A stretch of DNA of 64,000 nucleotides from Gemmatimonadota bacterium (GCA_016719105.1 JADKAQ010000025.1:1-64000); one strand, 5' to 3'. Numbered from the stretch's first letter, positions 10,247-19,608 are shown. Translations and numbers: made by a program. The notes: generated by a model from the sequence alone, not told the origin.

Positions 10247-10288
10247 GAGCGAGCCCTCTCGCTCGCGGCGGGCCCGAACGGCCCGCCG
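10247..10288. terminator. Two adjacent GC hairpins between convergent genes
   Basis: GAGCGAG-CCCT-CTCGCTC (10247-10264) is followed by a 9-bp stem around GGCGGGCC...GGCCCGCC (10266-10288). They sit between the OYE stop and the convergent ZIP stop, as expected for a bidirectional terminator, though neither has a T-tract. Confidence 0.5.
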
Positions 10289-10297
10289 GCGCGCCTA

Positions 10298-11056
10298 TCA
10301 CAAATACCGTTGCACCGCCAGCATCCCCAGCATCGACAGCGTCGCCGCCGCGGCAATCCCGCGCGACGACTCCTGCTCGTACGCCTCGGGCAACAGTTCC
10401 ACCAGCACCATGAAGATCATCGCCCCCGCCGCGAAGCCGAGCCCATACGGCAGCGTCGCCGAGAACTTCTCGACGAAGAGATAGGCCGGCACCGCCGCCA
10501 GCGGCTGCGGGATCGAGGAAAAGAAGCTCCACCACGCGCACGACAGGATCGACGCCCCCTGCGGGCGCATCACCGCGCTGATCGCCAACCCCTCGGGGAT
10601 GTTGTGCACGGCGACGGCCAGCGTGATCGCCGTGGCCAGCGACTCCCCGCCGCCGAACGACACACCGACCGCTGCCCCTTCGGCAAACGAGTGCACCGTC
10701 ATCACCGCGATGATCAGGAGCATCTTCTTCGCCCCCACGCCACGCGCACCGAGGAACTCCGTCTCCCCTTCGTGGTCACCCATGAAACGCTGCACCAGCA
10801 GCATGAAGATCACGCCTAACAAGACCCCGATGAGCGTGGCCCCGCCGCGCGTGCGCGCCCCCTCGACGATGAGCCCGAACGACGCGCCCAGCATCAACCC
10901 CGCCGCCAACGCATTGGAGTAGCCCACCACCCGCTTCGACACCGTGCGGATGAAGGCGAACGGGATCGCCCCCAACGCCGTCGCCAGCGCCGTCAGCAAC
11001 GCGTAGAGAAAGACCAGCACGCTCGGGTGCTCGGCGAACATCTCGGAAGCACCCAT
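10298..11056 (-). CDS. ZIP family metal transporter (second gene of pair)
   Basis: Inner-membrane divalent-metal (Zn/Fe type) transporter of 252 residues with about eight hydrophobic segments. The two signature helices are clear: MTVHSFAEGAAVGVSF near residue 120 and AVAVHNIPEGLAIS near 148, with the paired His and Glu that form the binuclear metal site. The helix-3/4 loop is short and carries DHEGE rather than a His-rich stretch. The ATG lies 13 bases after the stop of the upstream ZIP paralogue, so the two are probably cotranscribed. Metal specificity cannot be read from the sequence. Confidence 0.9.
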   Translation of the reverse strand: MGASEMFAEHPSVLVFLYALLTALATALGAIPFAFIRTVSKRVVGYSNALAAGLMLGASFGLIVEGARTRGGATLIGVLLGVIFMLLVQRFMGDHEGETEFLGARGVGAKKMLLIIAVMTVHSFAEGAAVGVSFGGGESLATAITLAVAVHNIPEGLAISAVMRPQGASILSCAWWSFFSSIPQPLAAVPAYLFVEKFSATLPYGLGFAAGAMIFMVLVELLPEAYEQESSRGIAAAATLSMLGMLAVQRYL

Positions 11057-11069
11057 CAGTGACGCGCCA

Positions 11070-11762
11070 TCACAAGGCTCCCACGAAGGCGACCATGCTC
11101 GTGGCAGCGATCACCACCACGCTGATCGCCTGCCGCCCCGCCACATGGTATCCCGACGGGAGGAGGTCGGCGAGCGACAAGTAGATGAGCGAGCCGGCCG
11201 CCCCCCCGAGCAGGGCCGGCCGCAACTCGGGGCGCGCCTCGGCGAGCACGAAACCGGCAATCGCGAGCGCAATCTGCGGAAGGTTGGAGAGCGCCGCGGC
11301 GGCCACCGCGCGCAGTCGCTTCTCCCGTTGCACCAGGTACGACGACAGGGCGATCCCCTCGCCCACGTTGTGCAGCGCCAACGTCAACGCCACCACCGCG
11401 CCGAAGCGCGCGTCGACCGCACAGGCCACGCCTAACGCCAGCCCTTCGGGCGCCGAGTGCACCGACGCCCCGATCAGCGCTCGCACCGGCGAGATCGCCT
11501 CGCCGCCGTCCAGCTCGAACCAGACGTGCACGAGAAAGAGCGCCACCACCGCTGCCGACGCACCAATCGTCGCACTGACCGTCCCCGCGTCGAGCCCGTC
11601 GCGCATGAGCGGGTACGCGAGCCCCAGCATCATCCCCGCGGCCAACGCGTTGGCGAGTCCTACGAAACGGTCTTCCGGTCCCTGCACGCGCGAAAGGATG
11701 GGCCCGAGTCCCGCGGCGGCGGCGGCGAGGGCGGCGTACAGCGCGACGGTGTTCAGCGTCAT
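11070..11762 (-). CDS. ZIP family metal transporter (first gene of pair)
   Basis: Integral membrane protein of 230 residues, paralogous to the gene downstream. It has about eight hydrophobic segments and the ZIP helices VHSAPEGLALGVA (near residue 107) and ALHNVGEGIALSS (near 143); the second has V-G in place of the common I-P. The start at 11762 gives MTLNTVALYAALAAA; the frame stays open upstream but those codons look non-coding. No clear Shine-Dalgarno is seen. It leads a two-gene operon diverging from the Uma2 gene. Confidence 0.88.
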   Translation of the reverse strand: MTLNTVALYAALAAAAAGLGPILSRVQGPEDRFVGLANALAAGMMLGLAYPLMRDGLDAGTVSATIGASAAVVALFLVHVWFELDGGEAISPVRALIGASVHSAPEGLALGVACAVDARFGAVVALTLALHNVGEGIALSSYLVQREKRLRAVAAAALSNLPQIALAIAGFVLAEARPELRPALLGGAAGSLIYLSLADLLPSGYHVAGRQAISVVVIAATSMVAFVGAL

Positions 11763-11909
11763 ATGGGAACGGTAGGCGAGCGAGGCCTTCGGCGCCACGC
11801 GTGCCCGGCGACGGATTGCGTCTGCAACAGAATGATGACGAGCCCTTGTCACCTGGGCGCGACCTTCCCGAGCGCCGAGTTGCGGACTCCCGCCGAGGAA
11901 TTGAATACT

Positions 11910-12467
11910 ATGACCATGCCACTCCATGCCCAGCCGCTCATGACCGCCGACGAGATCCTGGCCTTGGATCTCCCGGGGAAGTCGACGGAACTCGTGCGTG
12001 GGCATCTCGTCGTGCGCGAGCCGCCAGGCTCATTTCACGGCCGCGTCGCGGCTCGACTCGCATATCTGATCGGACATCACGTCTACCAGCACGACCTCGG
12101 TTCCGTCTTCAGTCAGGACACCGGCTTTCAGATCGCTTCCAATCCCGACAGCGTGCGCGCACCGGACGTGGCGTTCGTGCCTACAGCGCGCGCCGCAGAG
12201 ATCCCGCCGCGCGGCTACGCCCGGATGACGCCCGACCTCGTGGCCGAGATCGTCGCACCCGGCGATAGCCCAGGTGAGCTGCTGTCGAAGATTGGGGATT
12301 GGCTCGAGGCCGGGGCGTCGTTCGTCTGGGTGATCGATCCAGCGCGGCGCGAAGGCCGGGTCCATCGCGCCGGTGGCACCGTGGCGATCACCCCAATCGA
12401 TGGTGCGCTCGATGGGGAGGACGTCTTTCCAGGGTTTCGGTGCCCGATGGCAGAGGTGTTCCGCTAG
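11910..12467 (+). CDS. Uma2/DUF820 family protein
   Basis: Protein of 185 residues in the Uma2 (DUF820) family, which has the PD-(D/E)XK nuclease fold; the function is not established. Visible features are the N-terminal MTADEILALD segment, APDVAFV near residue 92 and DLVAEIVAPGDSPGE near 112, supplying the acidic residues and the downstream Lys (LSKIGDW) of the fold. The ATG at 11910 has GAGGA about ten bases upstream; ATG 11916 is an alternative. Such genes are often multicopy and horizontally mobile, but no mobile element is visible here. Confidence 0.88.
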   Translation: MTMPLHAQPLMTADEILALDLPGKSTELVRGHLVVREPPGSFHGRVAARLAYLIGHHVYQHDLGSVFSQDTGFQIASNPDSVRAPDVAFVPTARAAEIPPRGYARMTPDLVAEIVAPGDSPGELLSKIGDWLEAGASFVWVIDPARREGRVHRAGGTVAITPIDGALDGEDVFPGFRCPMAEVFR

Positions 12468-12589
12468 GCGAGGCATCGCCTAACGCGTCCCGCCACGGAC
12501 GGCGAGGACACGCCACCTTGGGCCCCCCCACCCCGCACATGCCCAACTCCGAACAGCGGTTCGAATCCGCTCCACCACAACCCACCATC

Positions 12590-14902
12590 ATGCCCGGTCT
12601 GCGCCCCGTCCTCGGTCGCCCGCGCCGCGTGGCACGCCTCGCCGCGCTCTTCTTCGGCATCGTGGCCACCTCGCCCGCGATGCTGGTGGCCCAACGCTCG
12701 ACCTACGACGCCTACATCGCCGGCGTCCACGTCGCGACCCTCGAGCGCTCGGGGAACGGCGCTGCCACCACGTGGAGCATCCGCAAGAAGGGCTTCGCCT
12801 CGAATCGGTGGTCGGCGGCTCGGACCGCCAGCGCCGCAGCGCTCGCCGCCGACACGTCCTTCCGTCTGTGGGGTGCGCTTCGCGACGTCGTCCCCCGCAT
12901 CGCCGACATCGAGCGACGCGACTGGGCGACGCACGACGTCGTCGACTGGCCCGACCGTTCGACGCTCTACGAGCGCACGCGCGAGTTGCACTCGGCGACT
13001 CGTCCCACAAGCACCGCCACCCGCTGGAACCGGCGCGGCGCGACGAATCCCATGGATCTCGTCATCGACGCACGCGATCACATGGTCGCGGCGATCGATC
13101 CTCGCATGGACGTCGTACTCGTCAGGCGCGGCGACGAGCGATTCACCACGGTGGGCCAGTGGCAATCGTCCGGCGTCTCGCCGGCTCGCTACGGCTATCG
13201 CCACGTCGGGAAACAGATGGTCCCGATGAGCGACGGCGTGCGCCTGGCGACGCTCGTGCTGCTCCCATCCGAGGAGGCGACGGGCCCCTTTCCGACGATC
13301 CTCGTCCGCTCGCCCTATGGGATCACCGGGCTCGTCTCGGTCTACTGGCAGTACGCGGCGCGCGGCTACGCCGTGGTGCTGCAGGCGACGCGCGGAACGA
13401 GCTACACCGACCCCGAGGCGCGGTCGGAGGGAGCACTCGAGCTGATGGTGCACGAACCCGCCGACGGGAAGGCGGCGCTCGAGTGGATCACGCGCCAGCC
13501 GTGGAGCGACGGAAAGATCTGCATGCAGGGCGGGTCGTACCTCGGCTACACGCAGTGGACCGCGGCGATGAGCGGCAATCCGGCGCTCAAGTGCCTCGTC
13601 CCCGAGGTCTCGATGGGGACCGCGTTCGCCGACCAGCCCTATGTCGGCGGCGGGCTGCTGGTCGGAATGGCGTTCTACCAATTCTGGATGCACGAGCGCC
13701 CCCTGCTCCCCACTCGCACCTGGTCCGAGGTGCTCGCGCACCGTCCGCTCGTCGACCTCGACGACTTCGGGACGGGGAAATCGCTCCCCAACTGGGACAA
13801 CCAGGTGCTGGCGTCGTCCAACGGCGGCTATTGGCGCGCGCAGGACTGGCATCGCGCGCCAATCCGCCCCGAACTCTCGACCTTCCAGATCAGCGGGTGG
13901 TTCGACGACGACCTCCCGGGAACACTCAGCAACTGGTCGCTGATGCAACGCATCGGCACCGCGCCGCAGCGACTCCTGCTCGGCCCCTGGAAGCACGGCT
14001 ACAACGCCGACCGCGCGCTCAACGGCTACGACTACGGCCTCGATGCCCTGCGCGACGACGTCTGGCTCCTCAAGCAGATGTGGTACGACACGCACCTCAA
14101 GGGGATGAAGAACGCGGCGACCGAACAGCGCGTGGAGTATTTCGTCCTGGGCGACAACAGCTGGCGCACGGCGAGCGCGTGGCCGCCGCCAGAGGCAACG
14201 CCGCAACGGTGGTACTTCCACAGCGATGGACGCGCCAATCGCCTCATCACCAGCGGGACGCTCACGCGCGACGCGCCGCTCGGTGACGAGCCGGTCGATC
14301 GCTACACATACGACCCCGCCGACCCGGTCCCAAACTGGATGTCCTTCGAGCAGATGCAGCGGTGGGAGGACGTGCAGACCTTCCAGTGGGACATGAAAGA
14401 CCTCGAGGTGCGCCACGACGTGGTGACCTTCACCTCGGCCCCCCTCCAGGCCGACCTCACGATCGCCGGCGACATTCTCGTCGAGCTGCACGCGTCGGCC
14501 GACGTGAAGGACACCGATTGGTGGGTGCACCTCGCCGACGTCGACCCCGCCGGGCGATCGAACCGCTTGACGTTAGGCACGGTACGCGCGCGCTTCCGAA
14601 ATCTCGATGACGCGCAGTATCGCGCGCGCGGTGACAACTTCGCGCGCGAGGAGCTGCTGAGCGGCGATTCGACGCAGGTGGTGCGCTACCGGATCGGGGT
14701 GAAGGGGGTGGCCAACACGTTCAGGAAGGGGCATCGCATCCGCGTGGCGGTCATGAACGCCATGGCGAACTACACGTTCCCCAACTCCAACACGGGCGAA
14801 GACGAAGGGCGGGTGACGCGGACGGTGAAGGGGCGCATGGGGATTCACCACGCGGCAGCGTGGCCCAGTCACATCGTGCTCCCGGTCCTGCCGAGGCCGT
14901 GA
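12590..14902 (+). CDS. CocE/NonD family hydrolase (Xaa-Pro dipeptidyl-peptidase-like), secreted
   Basis: Serine hydrolase of about 770 residues cleaving an ester or acyl-amide bond; the substrate is unknown. From the ATG at 12590 there is an Arg-rich start and a hydrophobic run ending near residue 35, a likely signal peptide. A family-specific N-terminal region of about 180 residues precedes the alpha/beta-hydrolase core: RSPYG near 240, GGSYLGYTQW near 313 (nucleophile Ser), then GWFDDDLPGT and LLLGPWKHG (likely His). A C-terminal jelly-roll (PepX_C-like) begins near residue 605. An in-frame ATG at 12539 would add 17 residues and destroy the signal peptide, so it is less likely. Confidence 0.9.
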   Translation: MPGLRPVLGRPRRVARLAALFFGIVATSPAMLVAQRSTYDAYIAGVHVATLERSGNGAATTWSIRKKGFASNRWSAARTASAAALAADTSFRLWGALRDVVPRIADIERRDWATHDVVDWPDRSTLYERTRELHSATRPTSTATRWNRRGATNPMDLVIDARDHMVAAIDPRMDVVLVRRGDERFTTVGQWQSSGVSPARYGYRHVGKQMVPMSDGVRLATLVLLPSEEATGPFPTILVRSPYGITGLVSVYWQYAARGYAVVLQATRGTSYTDPEARSEGALELMVHEPADGKAALEWITRQPWSDGKICMQGGSYLGYTQWTAAMSGNPALKCLVPEVSMGTAFADQPYVGGGLLVGMAFYQFWMHERPLLPTRTWSEVLAHRPLVDLDDFGTGKSLPNWDNQVLASSNGGYWRAQDWHRAPIRPELSTFQISGWFDDDLPGTLSNWSLMQRIGTAPQRLLLGPWKHGYNADRALNGYDYGLDALRDDVWLLKQMWYDTHLKGMKNAATEQRVEYFVLGDNSWRTASAWPPPEATPQRWYFHSDGRANRLITSGTLTRDAPLGDEPVDRYTYDPADPVPNWMSFEQMQRWEDVQTFQWDMKDLEVRHDVVTFTSAPLQADLTIAGDILVELHASADVKDTDWWVHLADVDPAGRSNRLTLGTVRARFRNLDDAQYRARGDNFAREELLSGDSTQVVRYRIGVKGVANTFRKGHRIRVAVMNAMANYTFPNSNTGEDEGRVTRTVKGRMGIHHAAAWPSHIVLPVLPRP

Positions 14903-14917
14903 GCCCCGGTCGCGCCG

Positions 14918-15604
14918 CTACGGTCCGCCTCCCTCGCGTCGCCCCGTGATGATGACGTGCGACGCCTTCGCTGTTGCATGCACCCGGCGGCGATGGGAGG
15001 TGACGGTGAGTCCGGCCCGGCGCGCCGCCGCTTCGAATCGTCGGTCTTCCCCGACCGACCACCACGCGACCACCCCGCCCGGGCGCAACGCCGCCGCGGT
15101 CTCCCGGAGTCCGGCCTCGCCGTAGAGCCCCGCGTTCCCCGCCGTGGTGAAGGGCTCGGCACCGTTGTCGACGTCGAGCATGATGGCATCGAAGGCACCC
15201 GGGCTCTCGCGCAGCACATCGCGCACGTCGCCGTGATGCAGGCGCACCCGCGGGTCGCGCAACGTCGCGCCCGCGAGCGCCTCTCCCCACTCAGGGTGCT
15301 GGTTCCAATCGATGACATCGCGCAGCAGCTCGGCGACCACCACCGTGGCGTCCGGGGCGAGGAGGCGCAACGCCGCGCGCAGGGTGAAGCCGAAGCCGAG
15401 CCCACCGACCAGTGCGCGCGCCGCCGGACGATCGGCCACGGGAGTGCATGCGAGCTCGGCGAGGTGCACTTCCGAGTTGGAGCGGCGCGTGGACATCAGC
15501 TCCACACCGTCGGCACTCATGTAGTAGGCGCCGTCATGACGCAGCAGGGTCAGGCGCGTGCCGTCGGGCGCGGCAGCCTCGGCGAGTCGCTCGGTGGGTT
15601 TCAT
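14918..15604 (-). CDS. SAM-dependent methyltransferase-fold protein, spermidine synthase-like
   Basis: Protein of 228 residues with a Rossmann methyltransferase fold of the spermidine-synthase type. Visible are GGLGFGFTLRAALR near residue 66 (glycine-rich motif I), VVVAELLRDVIDW near 87, and HHGDVRDVL followed by FDAIMLDVDNG near 119-138. The polyamine-binding signatures of true SpeE are not evident, so the reaction is open. Start chosen at ATG 15604 (MKPTERLAEAA); no clear Shine-Dalgarno is visible. It converges on the CocE gene with a 15-bp gap. Confidence 0.8.
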   Translation of the reverse strand: MKPTERLAEAAAPDGTRLTLLRHDGAYYMSADGVELMSTRRSNSEVHLAELACTPVADRPAARALVGGLGFGFTLRAALRLLAPDATVVVAELLRDVIDWNQHPEWGEALAGATLRDPRVRLHHGDVRDVLRESPGAFDAIMLDVDNGAEPFTTAGNAGLYGEAGLRETAAALRPGGVVAWWSVGEDRRFEAAARRAGLTVTSHRRRVHATAKASHVIITGRREGGGP

Positions 15605-15873
15605 CGTAACCGCGGCGTCGACCGCTCGCGCAGCACGCGGATTCCGTTGCTGGACATGACCTGCGACGTGACGAAGGGCCAACAACGCGTCGGCAGGTGA
15701 GGTGGGTGCGGCGGCACGTCGGGCCCCGGAGAGATTGGCGGTGGAGCGGCGCGCGGGAGGGCGTCCTGGCGCCGGCGGCGGGGTCGGGCAATCGACGTGC
15801 AGAAGGTGCAGCGCGAACTTATCGCCACCGGTCACCAGACGATAGCGTTCCGCTCCGCGCCTACTTTACAGGT

Positions 15874-16791
15874 ATGTCGTCGCCTCTCTCCGCCCGCGAA
15901 CGCTTCATCGCCTTCCGGCGCTCGCTCCCGCGAACGCCGCGGCTCCACCACCTCCGCATCAAGGCGCGCGGGCTCGACTTCGCCGTCTTCACCACCCCCG
16001 AAGTCCACGGCGCCCCCCCGCTCGTGTGCGTCAACGGCGGCCTCCTCTTCTCGCACAAGCTCCTCTGGCCCGCCCTCTCCCCGCTCGCCGAACGGCGGCA
16101 GCTGATCTTCTATGACCAGCGCGGACGGGGCGAGAGCAGTGCCCCTCCGGGCGAAAAGGCGGCCCGGATCGAACACGACGCGGGAGACCTGGGAGCGCTT
16201 CGAACGGCGCTCGGCTACCGCCGCTGGGACGTGCTCGGGCACTCCTGGGGGGGTGGAATTGCGGTCTTGGGGACCGAGCAGGACCGGGAGGGGGTGCGCC
16301 GGCTCGTCCTCGTGAATTCGGTCGGCCCGCGCAGCGAGAGCTGGCTCCCCCAACTGCACGACGCGGCCCTGGCCCGGCTCGCGGCGGCGCAGCGGGCGGT
16401 GTTGCAGCACATCGACCCGGTGACGCTCCTCACCGGCGATCCAGCGGCACAATCCGCCTACTCGCGGGCCATGTACCCCGCCTGGTTTGCGGACCCCGAA
16501 ATGGCGCAACTCTTTGTCCCACCGCGCAGTGAGAGCCGCACCGGCGCCGCCATCGCCTCCCGCCTCCGGCGCGACGGATACGACTGGTCGACCTTGGTAC
16601 GTGCCGTGCAAGTGGAAGCGCTCGTCCTTCACGGGGCGGACGATCTTCTCCCACCATCGGTGGCCCGGGAGCTCGTCGCCCTCTTGCCGAAGGCGCGACT
16701 TTCGAACATTCCCAGTGCGGGGCACATGCCGTTCTGGGAAGCCCCGGAGGCGTTCTTCGGTCAGGTGGAACAGTTCCTCGGCGGCGCGTAG
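15874..16791 (+). CDS. Alpha/beta hydrolase, proline iminopeptidase-like (S33)
   Basis: Cytoplasmic hydrolase of 305 residues. The core shows FYDQRGRGES near residue 83, the nucleophile elbow GHSWGG near 120, HGADDLLPP (Asp) near 252 and SAGHMPFWE (His) near 280. The RGRGES and GHSWGG pairing is typical of proline iminopeptidases, but broad-specificity esterases share it. ATG 15874 follows an AT-rich TACTTTACAG; upstream codons are not credible. The metalloprotease gene starts 15 bases after its stop, so they may be cotranscribed. Confidence 0.87.
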   Translation: MSSPLSARERFIAFRRSLPRTPRLHHLRIKARGLDFAVFTTPEVHGAPPLVCVNGGLLFSHKLLWPALSPLAERRQLIFYDQRGRGESSAPPGEKAARIEHDAGDLGALRTALGYRRWDVLGHSWGGGIAVLGTEQDREGVRRLVLVNSVGPRSESWLPQLHDAALARLAAAQRAVLQHIDPVTLLTGDPAAQSAYSRAMYPAWFADPEMAQLFVPPRSESRTGAAIASRLRRDGYDWSTLVRAVQVEALVLHGADDLLPPSVARELVALLPKARLSNIPSAGHMPFWEAPEAFFGQVEQFLGGA

Positions 16792-16806
16792 CAAGCGTCG
16801 AACTTC

Positions 16807-17622
16807 ATGAAGCGTCTGGATCTCATCTTCGCCGTCGTTCTCAGCGTCCTCGCCGCTTTTGTCGGCGTGGAAGCGTACGCCATGCATGGCAATGGCGGGG
16901 CACGCCACGTCGTGCGGTCGGCGGGGGCCAACGCCTCGACGACCCCGGCCGATGATGACAGCGAAAGCCGGGACGCCCGCCGCGAACGACGCAGCTCCCC
17001 CGCCTCCAGGGCCGCACGCGATCGCGAGCGTCTGCTCGCCGACGTGCGCAGCCGCCTCGAGGTCTCCGGCGCGGGGACCTACATCGGCGAAGTCCTCGCC
17101 GCGCACGACTCGGCGCTCGCCCGCTGGCCCGATCGCGGCGGCCAGCCGCTGCGCATCTGGATCCAGCCCTTCGCCCGCGTGCGCGACTGGACGCCCACGG
17201 CGCTCCCGATCGTTCGCGACGCCTTCATCGAATGGGGGGAGGCCGGGGTCCCGCTCAACTTCTCCTTCGTCCTCGACTCGGCCACCGCCGACGTGCGCGT
17301 GACCTGGATCGATCGCTTCCACGAGCCCATCTCGGGCAAGACGCTCTGGTCGCACGACGATCGCTGGTCGATCCTCGAGGCCAACATCGTCCTCGCCGTG
17401 CACCACCGCACGGGCGAAGCGCTCGACACCGCCGCCACGCGCGCCATCGCGCTGCACGAAGTCGGACACCTGATCGGGCTCGATCACACGACCGACACGA
17501 CGTCGATCATGACGCCGCGCGTGCGCGTCAAGACGCTCTCCCCGGCCGACCGCGCCACCGCGCAGCTCCTCTATCTCCTCCCCGCCGGTCCGATCGGCGG
17601 GGCCCGCGCCTCAGCGCGTTAG
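16807..17622 (+). CDS. Matrixin-like zinc metalloprotease, exported
   Basis: Putative exported or membrane-anchored M10-type protease of 271 residues. An N-terminal hydrophobic segment (residues 5-24) is a signal peptide or anchor, followed by an Arg/Ser/Asp-rich linker to about 75. The zinc motif HEVGHLIGLDH (HExxHxxGxxH) lies near residue 217, and SIMTPR near 233 supplies the Met-turn of metzincins. No cysteine-switch propeptide is seen. The substrate is unknown. The stop codon is embedded in a GTTAGGC heptamer, and a perfect GC palindrome separates it from the convergent PDZ gene. Confidence 0.88.
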   Translation: MKRLDLIFAVVLSVLAAFVGVEAYAMHGNGGARHVVRSAGANASTTPADDDSESRDARRERRSSPASRAARDRERLLADVRSRLEVSGAGTYIGEVLAAHDSALARWPDRGGQPLRIWIQPFARVRDWTPTALPIVRDAFIEWGEAGVPLNFSFVLDSATADVRVTWIDRFHEPISGKTLWSHDDRWSILEANIVLAVHHRTGEALDTAATRAIALHEVGHLIGLDHTTDTTSIMTPRVRVKTLSPADRATAQLLYLLPAGPIGGARASAR

Positions 17623-17628
17623 GCAGCT

Positions 17629-17642
17629 GGGGCGCGCGCCCC
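17629..17642. terminator. GC palindrome between convergent genes
   Basis: Perfect 14-bp palindrome GGGGCGCGCGCCCC in the 23-bp gap between the metalloprotease and PDZ stops. It could act as a bidirectional terminator stem but has no T-tract. Confidence 0.35.
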
Positions 17643-17645
17643 GCG

Positions 17646-18848
17646 TCACCACTTGAGCGTGAGCGTCATCGGCTTGCGGCGGCGCAGCAGCTGCAACCGC
17701 ACCTCGTGACGCGTCGACTCTTCCACGGCCTGCAGGAAGACGAGCGGCGAGGAGAGCGCCTGGCCATCGACCGAGAGGAGGACGTCGCCCGCGCGCAGCC
17801 CCGACTGGTCGGCCGGCGACCCGCGCCCGGACGTGACGACGAGCATCCCCCGCTCCACGCCTAACGCCTCGGCCAGCTCCGGCCCTACCGTCACGAACTG
17901 GGCACCTCCGAAGACGACCTGCGAGGCGCCCACCCCGTTCCCCATGGGTGGGAGCGGCGGCAACGGCGCGGTGGGCGACGTCGGCGCGACGACCGGGGTC
18001 GGGGGCGTGCCGGGGGTCGGGAGAGCGGGCGCGACCCGCTGCACCACCACGCGAGGCGCCCCAGCCACTGCACCACCCGTCGTCCCCTGCTCGGTCGTCA
18101 CCGTCACCACCATCTGCATCGGCGCCATCGCCGCCGCGATGCGCTCGTCGATCCAGGGGCAGGGAGTGGAGAAGCCATCGGGACGCGGCTCCACCGTCAC
18201 CGTGAGCAGCTTGCTCTCCGCCCCCCGCCGTACCCGGAACGGGATGCGCGTCCCTGGCTTGAGCAGCGGGGTGAAGTCGATCTCGGCGTCGCGCAGGTCT
18301 CGCCCGGCCATCGCCATGATGCGGTCACCGGTCCGGATCCCGGCCTTGTCGGCCGGCGACCCCGGCTCCACCGACTCGATGTCGGGATAGTCGACGAAGC
18401 GCATGACGAGGCGCCCGTCGCCTTCACGGAGTGCACTCGCCGAAGCGGAGTAGTAGATCCCGACCCACCCCTGCGGCTTGCGGTCGGCGGCGCAGATGTC
18501 GTTGAGCCGGCGCTGGATGCGCCCCCCGTCGCTCTCGAGCGAAGCCAAGCGCGCGCGCATCTGCCGCACAGCCGTCTCGGCCTGCCCGCGCGATGCCTCG
18601 GCGATGGCGTCATTGCGCATCGCCAGTTGCAACTCCTGCAGGTTGCCCAGCAGCGCCAGCGAGGTGCGCTTCTTCTGCAGGAGCTCTTGCACCAGGCGGT
18701 CGACCTCCTGCTCGAACGGCGAGACCTCGCGCACCACCACCCGGCGCGACTGCCCGTGCGCCACCGCCGGTGCCACCGTCAGCAGCAAGAGGGCCGCTGG
18801 CGCGAGCGCGCGGACGTGCGCGGTGAGGGATCGTGCGGTCATGTCCAT
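17646..18848 (-). CDS. Exported protein with two PDZ domains
   Basis: Protein of 400 residues. Residues 1-33 form a signal peptide (hydrophobic ALAPAALLLLTVAPAVA). A helical, Gln/Glu/Arg-rich probable coiled coil spans about 45-120. PDZ 1 covers about 125-215 (WVGIYYSAS; GSPADKAGIRTGDRI) and PDZ 2 about 315-398 (GSPADQSGLRAGDVLLSVDG), separated by a Pro/Val/Thr-rich linker. No protease domain is present, so it is probably a periplasmic scaffold or sensor. Its ATG shares one base with the anti-sigma stop (TGATG), indicating translational coupling. A role in envelope-stress sensing with that sigma system is inference. Confidence 0.88.
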   Translation of the reverse strand: MDMTARSLTAHVRALAPAALLLLTVAPAVAHGQSRRVVVREVSPFEQEVDRLVQELLQKKRTSLALLGNLQELQLAMRNDAIAEASRGQAETAVRQMRARLASLESDGGRIQRRLNDICAADRKPQGWVGIYYSASASALREGDGRLVMRFVDYPDIESVEPGSPADKAGIRTGDRIMAMAGRDLRDAEIDFTPLLKPGTRIPFRVRRGAESKLLTVTVEPRPDGFSTPCPWIDERIAAAMAPMQMVVTVTTEQGTTGGAVAGAPRVVVQRVAPALPTPGTPPTPVVAPTSPTAPLPPLPPMGNGVGASQVVFGGAQFVTVGPELAEALGVERGMLVVTSGRGSPADQSGLRAGDVLLSVDGQALSSPLVFLQAVEESTRHEVRLQLLRRRKPMTLTLKW

Positions 18849-19608
18849 CAGAAGCTCCCCAGCCGGTTGCCGACCGGAAGCGTCGTCCCCAGCCGCCGCA
18901 GCGTCTGCTCACGAGCGCTCAGCGTCGCCAGGTAGTACTGGTTGATGTACGGGTCGGACGGCGCATCGCGCATGGCCTCCTGCATCGTCTGCGCGGTGCG
19001 GTCCAGCGCGGCGAGGCGCGTACGATATTGCTCCGGGGCGAGCTCCGAGGAGCTCGTGTCGTGCGACGCCAGCCGGTGGCCGCCTGCTCGTACTGCCGCT
19101 GCGCCAGGTCGAGCGACGCGAGCGCTTCCTGCGAGGTCGCGAAGCCCTCGCCGGAATTGCCGGCGAGCGTGGTCGGCGCGGCACCGGGCGACGCCGCCAG
19201 ATCGCCCTGCATCGGCGCGTTGGGGCGGAACGCCACGGCATCGACCACCGGCATCCCCGTCGTCATGCGCCCGAGCACCGCCCCGCCGCCAACGAGCACC
19301 ACCACCGCGGCCGCCCGACGCATCACCTCGAGGACCGGGTTCGGCCGCCGGCGTACCGGCGCCGCGCCCGTGGCGGCCTCGACGCCCGAGGTCACCAGCC
19401 CCTCGGCACGCAGGCGCGATCCTAACGAGTCCCAGTCGGTGAGCGGCGGCGCGATACGGCGGTGTTCGTCGCCCGCCATCACCACCAACCGGCGATACGC
19501 CTCCAGTTCGCGCGCACAACTCACGCAGACGAGCAGGTGCTCGCGCTCGGCAGGGGTCGCGCCCCCGTCAACCAGTTCGGCCAGACGTTCAATAGGCAGG
19601 TGCAGCAT
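18848..19608 (-). CDS. Anti-sigma factor (ZAS-type), interrupted by an apparent one-base deletion
   Basis: Membrane anti-sigma factor that should sequester the ECF sigma encoded just upstream. Start ATG 19608 (MLHLPIERLAELVDGG) overlaps the sigma gene by 20 bp. HLLVCVSC gives the H-x3-C-x2-C zinc anti-sigma motif near residue 25, and a transmembrane helix (AAAVVVLVGGGAVLG) follows near 95. The frame runs through LASLDLAQRQYEQAA, then near 19072-19078 the natural continuation LASHDTSSSELAPEQY lies one frame back and runs to the stop at 18848. Adding one C to the short run on the coding strand restores one protein of about 253 residues. Sequencing error, true mutation or programmed shift are all possible; error is the simplest. 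Confidence 0.8.

Noticed and set aside
11070..11762. Attachment site or mobile island around the Uma2 gene
   Set aside because: No integrase, inverted repeats or direct repeats flank it; composition matches the surroundings.
12554..12577. A tRNA gene
   Set aside because: Only the T-arm resembles tRNA; no D-arm or anticodon arm within 90 bases upstream and the CCA is out of register.
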